The translations under genes and the position numbers were made by a program. Positions 1 to 7,020 of a stretch of DNA of 47,874 nt are shown here, in pieces. How positions within the stretch are numbered: the first letter of the stretch is position 1; the number at the start of each line of letters is the position of its first letter. The notes under the pieces were generated by a model, which saw nothing but the letters and a program-made list of their open reading frames with translations, ran no database searches and was not told the DNA's origin. This stretch comes from Paenibacillus sp. 598K (GTDB taxonomy: Bacteria; Bacillota; Bacilli; Paenibacillales; Paenibacillaceae): positions 8,724 through 56,597 of the forward strand of contig NZ_BFBX01000126.1 in the NCBI RefSeq assembly GCF_003851045.1, in the 5' to 3' direction.

Positions 1-204
1 CCGTCTGGCGGTTTGTGACGTTACTTGGGCGATTTTTCGCACAAGTCTAGGCCGTCTGGCGGTTTGTGACGCTACTTGGGCGATTTTTCGCACAAGTCCA
101 GGCCGTCTGGCGGTTTGTGGCGCTACTTGGGCGATTTTTCGCACAAGTCTAGACCGTCTGGCGATTTGTGACGCTACTTGGGCGATTTTTCGCACATATC
201 GGAG
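1..204. repeat. 51-bp direct tandem repeat, four copies
   Basis: Four consecutive copies start at 1, 52, 103 and 154, each beginning CCGTCTGGCG (the fourth CCGTCTGGCGA) and containing ACTTGGGCGATTTTTCGCAC. They differ by only a few substitutions, and the fourth diverges after CGCACA. The array probably continues left of the window. Because 51 is a multiple of three, one + frame stays open from base 2 to a TAG at 338-340, giving a 17-residue repeat. I see no start or ribosome binding site inside the window, so I treat it as an intergenic repeat rather than a gene. Confidence 0.85.
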
Positions 205-269
205 CCCTAGGAAACTGCTTGGCCGCAATATAGCAATGGCCGAGGCAACAAGCAGCCACCCCGACCATT

Positions 270-505
270 GTGTACTAGACGCGTCTTTCAGCACGCAGCC
301 TGTTCCTCGCCCTACGCAAGCAGCGTTTACCAGTACTTAGCCAGCTCCTCATACACAGCCCGGTCCTCGGACTGCCGCACACAGCCTATTCCTCGCCCTA
401 CCGCACGTAGCGCCTTGCAGCACGAGCATCGACCTCGGCTTGCACTACACAGCCTTCCTCGCCCTACCGCACACAGCCTGCTCCTGTTAGCCGCGTCCCA
501 CTACT
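270..505. repeat. degenerate GC-rich direct repeats, probably non-coding
   Basis: The motif CACAGCCTGTTCCTCGCCCTACCGCA recurs in imperfect form at about 292, 372, 448 and 472, using shared blocks CAGCCT, CCTCGCCCTAC and CGCACACAG. A short open frame crosses the region (268-507, +) but has no ribosome binding site. Its serine/arginine-rich translation simply mirrors the repeat. Otherwise the stretch between the 51-bp array and the stop of the next gene shows nothing. Confidence 0.5.
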
Positions 506-515
506 AGCCCGTCAG

Positions 516-1559
516 CTACCCCTTCATATACTTCTCGACCATTGCGCGGCCGCTCTCCAGCTCCCGATTGAACTCATCGCGGAACGCTTGCAGTCCGGAT
601 GTGCTGAAGCCGCCCGCAGTCAGCTTGCTCTCGGCCTGCTGCATGAGCTGCTCGAACTGCGCGGAGCACTCGCTCACCTTGGCCTCAGCTTGAGCATAGA
701 TCTGTTGGCGTTTGGTGGCGTCCTTCTCGCCGAGCCATTGAATGCCCAGCGACTCGATGGACATCCGGCAACTGTTGCGCAGGTTGTCCAGTTGCGACTT
801 GGTCTCAGCCTCGATCGAGGCCTGGGTGACCGTCGAGCCGCCGCCATTGCCGCCACCTGTGTTGCCCGTACCGCCTGTGTTCCCAGTATTTCCAGTGTTG
901 CCGGTGTTCCCTGTGTTGCCAGTATTTCCGGTATTTCCCGTGTTTCCTGTATTTCCGCCAGTGCCCGGCGTTGTGCCAGTGCCCGTTCCCGGTTGGCTGC
1001 CTTGGTTGCTGCGATATTCATCCGATTGCGCGGTGATCGTCTTGGTCTTGTTGTCCCAGACGATCGATGTGCCCGCAGACTCTGACATGAAGCGTACCGG
1101 CACATACGTGCTGCCGTCGACATTATAGACGCTCTGACCTTGCGGGAGCGCCTTCGCTCCGCCGAAGAATACCATTTTGGCCTCCATCGGAGCAGCCGTG
1201 ATCGTCTTGACTGGCGCAGCCTTCCCGCTGTCGCGCGGCGCATTCATCAGCCACTCCCGCAGCGACACTTGCTCGCGCGCCGTCGGCTCCGAGACTGTGA
1301 TCGTCCGCGACTTCGCATCCCAAGCGACAGATTTCTGCAGGGCATTGGCCACGAACCGTAGCGGGATATAAGACCGTCCTTCATGGATAAATACATACTG
1401 GCTCGCTGGCAACGCCAGCTTTTGACCGTCAAACTCCAACTGCACCTGGACCGTCTGCAGCTTCACTGCCTTCGCATTGGCTGCCGCTGTGAGCGGCAGC
1501 ATCGCCGCCAATAACAGCACGCTCAGCAACGCAGCTGCAATTTTGTTTTTCTTCTTCAT
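516..1559 (-). CDS. secreted protein with copper-amine-oxidase-N (stalk) domain and C-terminal two-Cys helical domain
   Basis: A 347-residue exported protein. Residues 1-30 form a Sec signal peptide (KKK, hydrophobic core, ANA). Residues about 35-180 carry two copies of the copper amine oxidase N-terminal repeat, visible as YIPLRFVANAL...VAWDAKSRTITV and YVPVRFMSES...IVWDNKTKTITA. In Bacilli this domain is a cell-wall or polymer-binding module, not an enzyme. A linker of about ten NTG repeats follows (residues about 195-245). The C-terminal 95 residues are helical and contain NSC and SEC cysteines also found in the next gene upstream. An ATG at 1559 is preferred because AAAGGTGG lies 5 bases upstream; the GTG at 1568 overlaps that site. 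Function unknown. Confidence 0.85.
   Translation of the reverse strand: MKKKNKIAAALLSVLLLAAMLPLTAAANAKAVKLQTVQVQLEFDGQKLALPASQYVFIHEGRSYIPLRFVANALQKSVAWDAKSRTITVSEPTAREQVSLREWLMNAPRDSGKAAPVKTITAAPMEAKMVFFGGAKALPQGQSVYNVDGSTYVPVRFMSESAGTSIVWDNKTKTITAQSDEYRSNQGSQPGTGTGTTPGTGGNTGNTGNTGNTGNTGNTGNTGNTGNTGGTGNTGGGNGGGSTVTQASIEAETKSQLDNLRNSCRMSIESLGIQWLGEKDATKRQQIYAQAEAKVSECSAQFEQLMQQAESKLTAGGFSTSGLQAFRDEFNRELESGRAMVEKYMKG
855..960 (-). repeat. 9-bp in-frame tandem repeat encoding the NTG linker
   Basis: About eleven near-identical 9-base units (coding strand GGNAAYACN) encode Asn-Thr-Gly repeats between the stalk domain and the helical C-terminus of the 516-1559 protein. Wobble bases vary, so the array is not freshly duplicated. 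Unit number can change without shifting the frame, so linker length could vary between strains. Confidence 0.8.
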
Positions 1560-1665
1560 ATGTACCACCTTTCAACTCGCTTATTAGTCATTGTCTCTGT
1601 TGTCTCGCCTCTCCGCAAGCGCCAATCTCCGAACGCCGCAGTCAAGCACCACCTGCGAATCCGTC

Positions 1666-2484
1666 TTACTCCGCCGAAGCCGCAGCCAGGATCGACTGGA
1701 GCGCAGACGAGCGGGCCGCTGCCTTGGCCGATTCGTAGCTACTCTGCCACCCAGGCATCTCGGATGTAGCGATGCCCTCCTCTTTGTACTCGGACTTCGC
1801 CTGCGAGAGGATCGACTGGAACTCGCCATCGCAGCCCGACTCAGCCGAGGCGATCTTGCCCATATAGCCGCTCTGGATCTGCTGGAGATCGCTGTCCGCC
1901 TTCAGCTCGCCGACGATCTGTCCGACCAGCGACTGCATCTTGCCCGTGCAGGAATTCTGCAGCGCCGACAGTTGTCCGTCGATCTTCGCGTCGATGCGCG
2001 CCTTCGCAGCCGCAGTGTCGGATTTGACCGGCTTAACAGGCGGCTTGGCTGGCGCAGTGCCTTCCTCAGGGGCCGGTGTCGGCTCAGCCTTGGCAGGCGT
2101 GTCGTCGGATTTGGCCGGTGGCGTCGTTGGTTGTCCCTGCTCCGTGTTCTCCGTGCCGTCTGGCGCAGCTTCCTGAGTGGGCGTCGTCTCCGGGTTTGCA
2201 GCATCCTCCGTATCGCCCTCCGATGGCGGCTCTGTTACGGGAGCATCCGTCTGCTCCGATAGCGGCGGCTCGTCCACTCCAGCTTCCGCCGCCTCCACTG
2301 TCTCTGGCTTACCGTCGACCCGGGCGAGCGCCTCCTCAGGGCTCAACGTATTGACATACCAGTAGCTGCCGCCGACGATGGCGGCCGCGAAGACGGCCAG
2401 CCCCACCGAGCCCCAGGCCAGTCGTTTTTTCCACGACCACGAGGGCTTGTCCGCTTGGGGTTGCTTTTCTTCTATGTCTGCCAT
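1666..2484 (-). CDS. single-pass membrane protein with extracellular Pro/Glu-rich stalk and two-Cys helical domain
   Basis: A 272-residue protein. Residues 1-20 are charged and cytoplasmic, about 22-43 form one transmembrane helix (SVGLAVFAAAIVGGSYWYV), and about 50-165 are a low-complexity Pro/Glu/Thr linker. The last 105 residues are a helical domain. This domain resembles the C-terminus of the neighbouring 516-1559 protein: QLSALQNSC here against QLDNLRNSC there, a second cysteine about 40 residues later, and a Gly-x-x-Thr-Ser turn near the end. ATG 2484 is chosen because AAAGGAG lies 8 bases upstream. The gap to the downstream gene is 106 bases in the same orientation, so co-transcription is possible. 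No function is recognised. Confidence 0.75.
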   Translation of the reverse strand: MADIEEKQPQADKPSWSWKKRLAWGSVGLAVFAAAIVGGSYWYVNTLSPEEALARVDGKPETVEAAEAGVDEPPLSEQTDAPVTEPPSEGDTEDAANPETTPTQEAAPDGTENTEQGQPTTPPAKSDDTPAKAEPTPAPEEGTAPAKPPVKPVKSDTAAAKARIDAKIDGQLSALQNSCTGKMQSLVGQIVGELKADSDLQQIQSGYMGKIASAESGCDGEFQSILSQAKSEYKEEGIATSEMPGWQSSYESAKAAARSSALQSILAAASAE

Positions 2485-2556
2485 GTGCAGCACTCCTTTC
2501 TCTACCAGTTCATCCGACATCCACTGTAAGTTTAAACGTTACGAGTAGCTGGAAGG

Positions 2557-2585
2557 TTGCTGTTTACCCGTAATTCCGATAGAAT
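2557..2585 (+). promoter_or_regulatory. candidate sigma-A promoter for the SET-domain gene
   Basis: TTGCTG at 2557-2562 and TAGAAT at 2580-2585 are separated by 17 bases and lie about 45 bases upstream of the SET gene's ribosome binding site. The -35 match is weak, so this is tentative. Confidence 0.4.
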
Positions 2586-2632
2586 AACAGCTACATGTGT
2601 ACCACTCATCTCACAAAGGAACAAGGTGACCT

Positions 2633-3031
2633 ATGATCGAGATCCGTACCTCCCCGCTCAGCAAAGGCGAGTTCCGTCGAGGCGTCTTTGCCACCTGCGA
2701 CATCCCGGCAGGCCAACTGATCCACGAAGCGCCCGTCGTTGCATACGACAATGAGGACGACGTCCATATCGAGCAGACGATACTGGCTGACTATGTTTTC
2801 CAGTACGGCAGCAACCACACCGCCATTCTACTAGGTTACGGCAGTTTGTTCAACCATTCCTATCAACCCAACGCCATTTATGATATCAGCTTCGAGAAGC
2901 ATACGTTCGATTTTTTTGCCTATCGCGACATTCGCGCTGGCGAGGAGATCCTGATTAATTATAACGGCGATCCGGACTGCGACGACATCTTGTGGTTTAT
3001 GGAGGACGAGGAAGACTCTACCTCCTCATAA
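2633..3031 (+). CDS. SET-domain protein (putative protein-lysine methyltransferase)
   Basis: A 132-residue protein made up almost entirely of a small SET domain. SET enzymes transfer a methyl group from S-adenosylmethionine to lysine. Visible landmarks are the N-terminal RGVFATCDIPAGQLIHEAPVV strand region, the cofactor-binding NHS motif in SLFNHSYQPNA (residues about 72-82), and the C-terminal EEILINYNGD segment containing the catalytic-type tyrosine. An acidic tail (MEDEEDSTSS) follows. AAGGTGA lies just upstream of ATG 2633. It stands alone and converges on the agr-like operon. The substrate cannot be predicted; similar short SET proteins occur in Bacilli without assigned targets. Confidence 0.85.
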   Translation: MIEIRTSPLSKGEFRRGVFATCDIPAGQLIHEAPVVAYDNEDDVHIEQTILADYVFQYGSNHTAILLGYGSLFNHSYQPNAIYDISFEKHTFDFFAYRDIRAGEEILINYNGDPDCDDILWFMEDEEDSTSS

Positions 3032-3049
3032 CCTTAGATCAGCATATCA

Positions 3050-3099
3050 AAACGGCGAATGCGCGAAGGTTGTCCCAGCCTTCATCGCTTTCGCCGTTT
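3050..3099 (-). terminator. hairpin overlapping the end of the lytTR gene
   Basis: AAACGGCGA pairs with TCGCCGTTT, with an internal AAGG/CCTT pairing. The structure includes the last codons and stop of the lytTR gene and is followed on the minus strand by a short T stretch. It sits between two convergent genes and could terminate the minus-strand operon. Confidence 0.5.
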
Positions 3100-3438
3100 G
3101 AACATCTCCACGAAGTGATGCCAGCGCGCCCGGGAGACAGTAGCATATTTTTGCTCCTTCTCGCTGCTGCCTTCCAGGTGCACAATCCGCAGTTCGTGGT
3201 CGAGATCGATCATTTTGCTAAGATTGACGATCGTCGTCCGGTCTGATTTCTCGAAGCCGTGCGACTGGGTGATGCATGCCCACTCGTCGAGCGTCGTCGG
3301 CAGCCTGTACTTCTCAGTCGCCGTCTGAAACACTATATCCCCGGCTTCCGTGCTGATGTGGATAACGTCTTCACTGAGGTCTAGCCAATACACTTCTTCC
3401 GGTGTGGGATGACTTACGCGTACCACCGGTACTTTCAC
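3082..3438 (-). CDS. stand-alone LytTR DNA-binding regulator (no receiver domain)
   Basis: A 118-residue protein. The LytTR fold spans residues about 12-115: VYWLDLSEDVIHISTEAGDI, then KYRLPTTLDEWACI, FEKSDRTTIVNLSKM and a C-terminal strand ending in KRRKR. This is the DNA-binding domain of AgrA/ComE-type regulators, but the N-terminal receiver with its phosphorylatable Asp is absent. GTG 3438 has GGAGG 6 bases upstream. It is the last gene of the operon, 18 bases after agrD. By position it is the output regulator of the agr-like system, but how a signal reaches it without phosphorylation is not evident from the sequence. Confidence 0.85.
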   Translation of the reverse strand: MKVPVVRVSHPTPEEVYWLDLSEDVIHISTEAGDIVFQTATEKYRLPTTLDEWACITQSHGFEKSDRTTIVNLSKMIDLDHELRIVHLEGSSEKEQKYATVSRARWHHFVEMFKRRKR

Positions 3439-3456
3439 GACATACCTCCATTGCGT

Positions 3457-3588
3457 TTACTTCGACTTTTTTTTCAGCAACTCCTCGGGAACGGGGTTGT
3501 GCCAGATAATTAACGATGCTGTTGAGACTGTAAGGACTGCAACCAAAGTGATAATCTTGCTAAGTAGCTTAATTACTTTGATGCCCAC
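3457..3588 (-). CDS. agrD: AgrD-like cyclic autoinducer precursor peptide (43 aa, serine in place of cysteine)
   Basis: A 43-residue peptide starting at GTG 3588, inside the 3' end of agrB in another frame, with AAAGGAGG about 11 bases upstream. It has the three parts of AgrD: an amphipathic N-terminus (GIKVIKLLSKIITLVAVL), a short core (STASLIIW) and an acidic recognition tail (HNPVPEELLKKK). The tail matches the conserved P-x-E-L of AgrD, aligned with VPKEL of Staphylococcus aureus. If the processing rule holds, the five-residue ring would be SLIIW. Serine then replaces the usual cysteine, giving a lactone rather than a thiolactone. Its position directly after agrB and before lytTR supports the call. 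Confidence 0.8.
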   Translation of the reverse strand: MGIKVIKLLSKIITLVAVLTVSTASLIIWHNPVPEELLKKKSK

Positions 3589-4117
3589 CGCCTGCCACTC
3601 CTCCTTTAATATTAACTAGCGATATCGCCTGTACCAGAATTGCTAACGTAATGACATCCTGCTGCATCCATAATCCAACGATAACCAACGCCACGGAAAC
3701 CACCTTAAGATAAGGGTAATAGGCTTCGGGTATCCGTGATTGCTTTGCCAGATTCGAAGGCGCATAAATAACAAACAACAGCAGGCTAAAACCACCTGAA
3801 ATTAGATAAAAAGCAAATGGTAACGGTATATGTGGCAGCAGAACTGCGGTACTCATCGTTAATAAGGTGCATTTCCAAGAAACGTTGAAATGATAGCCCC
3901 CGGAGATTGATCTCAGAATGGCAAAAACAATTAGAACTAATGCAGTGTCCGCGAACTTGCCTGTCAAAGCTCCGCCTATGAGACACAGACTCACGGTCAG
4001 AACCGTGTTCATGATGATGATAAGTCCATAGCGCAAAACTGCTACACTTGACGTTGGCTCTGGGTCTCGGCTATGGATGGCTTCTGCGATTCGGTTAGCA
4101 GCCCTCTCGACGATCAT
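3569..4117 (-). CDS. agrB: AgrB-family membrane endopeptidase (autoinducer processing)
   Basis: A 182-residue polytopic membrane protein. AgrB is a cysteine protease that cleaves the C-terminal tail of AgrD and closes its ring in the cytoplasmic membrane. The signature RSISGGYHFNVSWKC gives His76 and Cys83, matching in spacing the catalytic His77/Cys84 of S. aureus AgrB. About four to five hydrophobic segments follow (LTMSTAVLLPHIPLPFAFYLI, GFSLLLFVIY, VVSVALVIVGLWM). The ATG at 4117 overlaps the stop of the upstream membrane-protein gene by ATGA, and the 3' end overlaps agrD, so the genes are translationally coupled. Confidence 0.93.
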   Translation of the reverse strand: MIVERAANRIAEAIHSRDPEPTSSVAVLRYGLIIIMNTVLTVSLCLIGGALTGKFADTALVLIVFAILRSISGGYHFNVSWKCTLLTMSTAVLLPHIPLPFAFYLISGGFSLLLFVIYAPSNLAKQSRIPEAYYPYLKVVSVALVIVGLWMQQDVITLAILVQAISLVNIKGGVAGGGHQSN

Positions 4118-4767
4118 AACTGACGATCCTTTCGTTTGCTGAAATTAAACAGTAAGTAGTACAGGATAACAATTAGAATGTTCATAATGACTACATATTC
4201 ATAGGCTCCCAGAGACACTAAATAAATCGTTAACCCGTAAAGGATGAAGATGGCAACTAAAATGAATGTCAGCGTCAAGTTAAAGCCTGTCCATTCCACT
4301 TTCTGCTTGTGATTGCTAGGAATCCAATCCATCGACAAATTAAACCGTCGAACAACCCAGATGGACATTAATCCAATCGGGAACGTAAGGAAGGGGATGA
4401 TATATCCGATTGGCACTCGATCCACGTTCTCAATCGAGAAGAGGCCCCATGCATTACCAGCAAAAAATATAATCGACTGCCAGATAGAGAAATAAGCGTA
4501 GGCGGAAATAGCGACGACGGCAGAATAAAATACTTGGATCTTAAATAATCCCCATATGCAGATAATGATATAGACAATTTGAACGAGTGGCGCAAGGTAC
4601 GATAATTCGTCTGCACGAAGAGAATAGGAAATATGGGCCGTGAGGGATGCAATAATAAACATATGAATCTCATAGCCTTTAATACGAATATTAAACAAAG
4701 TAAAACCAAACCATAAGACCAAGAGAGTTTCAAGTATAGACACGAGGATAAAAGGAAGGTAAACCAT
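4114..4767 (-). CDS. polytopic membrane protein of the agr-like operon, resembling a kinase-less AgrC sensor domain
   Basis: A 217-residue, almost wholly hydrophobic protein with about six membrane segments and a short basic tail (FSKRKDRQL). There is no cytoplasmic histidine kinase: no H-box and no N- or G-box. It begins the operon and overlaps agrB by 4 bases. ATG 4767 is chosen because AAAGGGG lies 8 bases upstream; a TTG start at 4881 would add an unconvincing 38 residues. By position and topology it resembles the sensor part of AgrC. That is inference, since I recognise no diagnostic motif. Alternatives are a transporter for the peptide or an immunity-type partner. Confidence 0.65.
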   Translation of the reverse strand: MVYLPFILVSILETLLVLWFGFTLFNIRIKGYEIHMFIIASLTAHISYSLRADELSYLAPLVQIVYIIICIWGLFKIQVFYSAVVAISAYAYFSIWQSIIFFAGNAWGLFSIENVDRVPIGYIIPFLTFPIGLMSIWVVRRFNLSMDWIPSNHKQKVEWTGFNLTLTFILVAIFILYGLTIYLVSLGAYEYVVIMNILIVILYYLLFNFSKRKDRQL

Positions 4768-4987
4768 TGCATAGGCCCCTTTGCCTAGAAATCGGTTGTC
4801 CCCCTTAATATATAGTAGAAACCCAGTATTTGCATAGCCTTTTTTGGGGATTTTTGCCGAGAGCTTCGCATAATTGAACAAACCTCAACAAATCGCGACT
4901 TCTGTTGCAGTTTTATTGCTCATATAGAGCAATCTTGGCTAGTTGGGGCGAGGGCCGAGGTTCCCCGACACTGGAGCGATAGCACTC

Positions 4988-5059
4988 AAAAAAGCCAGCG
5001 GCAGCGCCTCGCAGCATCCAAGTTACTGAACTTGGATGCTGCGAGGACTGCCCATGGCT
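4988..5059 (-). terminator. strong rho-independent terminator
   Basis: A perfect 18-bp inverted repeat (CCTCGCAGCATCCAAGTT, loop ACTG) lies at 5007-5046, extended by imperfect outer pairing. On the minus strand GGC is followed by six Ts. It lies just after the DUF3221-like lipoprotein gene (stop at 5114) and insulates it from the agr-like operon. Confidence 0.85.
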
Positions 5060-5113
5060 TCATCTTCTCTGGTGCGTGTTTGGGACGTCACGCCTTCGCT
5101 CCAACGCCCTCTA

Positions 5114-5638
5114 TCAGCGCACCGGCTCATCCTTGACCAGGACTTGAAGCGTAGAGCCGTCCAGCGCTCCATTGTTATACAGGTCGATACGCCACTGACG
5201 CTCGGACTTCGAGTAGCTGACCTCGACCACCGCCGGCATCCCGGCCTCCGTTTGTCTCAGTGCCTGACGCACCACTTCCGCACGAGACAATGTCGCGCCT
5301 GACGGGCGCTCGTCCGGCAGCTTGCGCAACAGCTTGCCCTTCGCCTGGGCTGGATAGCTCTGATCCACGCCGCCATCATACCCCATCTCGACGCGTTCGC
5401 CGATCTCTACCTCGCCCTTGACGCCGGAGAACCATGCCGCATCATACTGCCCATCGCCAGCTGCGCCCAACCTCACCGTGTCCGACACGATCAGGACGCG
5501 TTCGCCCTCCTCCGAGACGACGGTCCCCTTGATCCCAAAGAATGGCTCCTCAGGCTCCGGGTCCGGCTCGGACGGCGCCGCTACGCTGCACCCGGCGATT
5601 AGCCAGACGAGCAATAGCCCGATAATCGCTTGCTTCAT
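5114..5638 (-). CDS. lipoprotein with DUF3221-like domain
   Basis: A 174-residue lipoprotein. The signal peptide ends in the lipobox LIAGC with Cys at about residue 17, followed by a Pro/Glu-rich tether. Residues about 35-100 (FGIKGTVVSEEGERVLIV...VEIGERVEMGYDGGVDQSYPAQAKG) resemble the small OB-like DUF3221 (YobA-type) domain, in which G-x-V and a closing SYPxQ element recur. The C-terminal part (residues about 105-174) contains RAEVVRQAL and a strand-rich end that I do not recognise. AAAGGAGGGG lies 7 bases before ATG 5638; a TTG at 5644 is too close to it. Function unknown. Confidence 0.75.
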   Translation of the reverse strand: MKQAIIGLLLVWLIAGCSVAAPSEPDPEPEEPFFGIKGTVVSEEGERVLIVSDTVRLGAAGDGQYDAAWFSGVKGEVEIGERVEMGYDGGVDQSYPAQAKGKLLRKLPDERPSGATLSRAEVVRQALRQTEAGMPAVVEVSYSKSERQWRIDLYNNGALDGSTLQVLVKDEPVR

Positions 5639-5660
5639 CGTCAATCCCCTCCTTTGCTTC

Positions 5661-6188
5661 CTAGACGGAAACGTCAGGAGAAAGGTTGCCTCGCGAGTTG
5701 TTGAAGATGATGCCCTGCCCTTCCCATGACTCGGTCTCTACAGCCAGCTTGCGGTAGCGACCCTCGGTATACTCGCCGATGACCCGCTCCCAGAAAGCCT
5801 GCGAGGGCAGGTTGTCGCCATGCTGCCGCACCTCCCACTCGCCCGGGAAGCGGTCGAATACGAGCCGCGCCGCCTCCCGTCCGACGCCGCCGCGGCGGTA
5901 TTTGCGCATGACGAAAAACTCCGCCACCGACCTGGCCTGTCCCGATGTCAGCACATAGCTGTGGCTGTTAATAAGCACGAAGCCTGCGTACGCGCCATCG
6001 ACCATAATAAAAAACGGATGCCTGCTTTCATCGGTCTAGTAATGATCCAGATACTTGTAATCGTAACGTCCAAAGGCGTTGACATCCGCTCCATTAAACT
6101 CGCTAAAGTCGTATTCGTACAGCTCGATGAGCTGACGCAGGACGGACTTCCGCTCCAGTGTCGCCTCGACTAATTCGATTCGGCTCAT
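5661..6188 (-). pseudogene. GNAT-family N-acetyltransferase interrupted by in-frame TAG
   Basis: Reading from ATG 6188 (AGGAG 8 bases upstream) the frame encodes MSRIELVEATLERKSVL and continues to KYLDHY. It meets TAG at 6036-6038, then resumes without frameshift as TDESRHPFFIMVDGAYAGFVLIN. The downstream part contains the GNAT acetyl-CoA motif RKYRRGGVGREA and the usual C-terminal region through FWERVIGEYTEG. In homologous enzymes a Trp would fit the stop position, so TGG to TAG is the likely lesion. Total length would be 175 residues, normal for the family. The start overlaps the end of the decayed sirtuin gene by ATGA. The 3' half alone (from 6005) lacks the N-terminal lobe. Confidence 0.8.
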
Positions 6189-6403
6189 GGTCTCTTCTCC
6201 TCTCTATTCGAGCTCGCGAGCTTATCCGCCGCCTGCTCCAGCACCTCGCCGATCTTGCGGCCATGGATAACCAGATCGGCTAGCCCGTCCAGCGGCGTCG
6301 GCTCCTCATTGACGATGACCAGACGTGCGCCGTGGCGCTACAGTCCTTGTGCCGAGCGGAAGTCGGGCACGCCGCTCTCCGTACCATACTTGCCAGCAAC
6401 GAT
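6185..6403 (-). pseudogene. remnant of a Sir2-type NAD-dependent deacylase
   Basis: The minus strand reads KYGTESGVPDFRSAQGL, matching the sirtuin GAGxSTESGxPDFRS motif. It then meets TAG at 6338-6340 and jumps directly to RHGARLVIVNEEPTPLDGLADLVIHGRKIGEVLEQ, which is the sirtuin C-terminus. Roughly 100-130 residues of the catalytic middle, including the active His and zinc-binding cysteines, are missing. The N-terminal glycine loop is also eroded (VAGKYG instead of a GAG-type loop). The reading frame ends in TGA overlapping the GNAT start. The pair looks like a former two-gene deacetylase-acetyltransferase operon that is decaying. Confidence 0.8.
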
Positions 6404-6593
6404 ATTACCCCCTCTTCACCGTCAACATATATGAAAATATGAGAATTTCATGAAACCCGATCGTTTCTTGTACGTATACAGTCTATGATATCAACTCGGA
6501 GAACGCAATTTTATATTGCCCCAACATTCGCCTGACTGACAACCGAACAAAACAGCCAAACCGTTGGCAGCTTGCCAAAAAGGAGGGTCTGCG

Positions 6594-6809
6594 ATGAGCT
6601 TTGTCGAAATCATGCTGCTGATCGGCGTTGCCGGGATATTCGTAGCTGGTCTCATGGTCGGATCATGGACTAGCGGCGACCGCAATCGCGCTAACTACCA
6701 GACCATACCGGCCGAGGAGCGTCCGATGCGCAATGCCATCGCCCGTTGGTCTACCTTCGTCGCGATCGTCGCATTTGCCCTGGCCGCAGTGGGGTATTAC
6801 TTGTTCTGA
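6594..6809 (+). CDS. small two-helix membrane protein
   Basis: A 71-residue protein with two transmembrane helices, residues about 3-23 (FVEIMLLIGVAGIFVAGLMV) and 50-70 (FVAIVAFALAAVGYYLF). A hydrophilic loop carrying DRNRANYQTIPAEERP separates them. ATG 6594 has AAGGAGG 6 bases upstream; an earlier in-frame start at 6564 lacks this. It is monocistronic, with a hairpin about 90 bases after the stop. I do not recognise the family. Confidence 0.75.
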   Translation: MSFVEIMLLIGVAGIFVAGLMVGSWTSGDRNRANYQTIPAEERPMRNAIARWSTFVAIVAFALAAVGYYLF

Positions 6810-6896
6810 TGTATGCTTGAATTGTCGGATCGACCACTCATGCATATATAAGAGCTTAATGTCCTCCGACGATCATGCCCGAGCAATCTTCACAAT

Positions 6897-6936
6897 AAGC
6901 CAGCCTGGCCCTCATGTATGAGGTCCGGGCTGGCTT
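6897..6936. terminator. bidirectional hairpin between convergent genes
   Basis: AAGCCAGCC pairs with GGCTGGCTT around an inner CCTCAT/ATGAGG stem. It lies between the small membrane protein (+) and the end of the large glycosidase (-). T stretches on both sides are short. Confidence 0.6.
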
Positions 6937-7020
6937 TGTGTAGGCGAACTTAAAGTCCAGGCATCCCTTGACTCCATGCTCGCTTCTCGCGATACTCCGC
7001 CACAGCCGTACAACTGAGTA

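Noticed and set aside
268..507. 79-codon + frame over the degenerate repeats
   Set aside because: No ribosome binding site, and the sequence follows the nucleotide repeat, with no protein-like pattern.
6030..6045. UAG recoding as Trp in this genome
   Set aside because: Two TAGs occur only in decaying genes, one of which also has a large deletion; TAG is used as a normal stop elsewhere (for example at 516-518).
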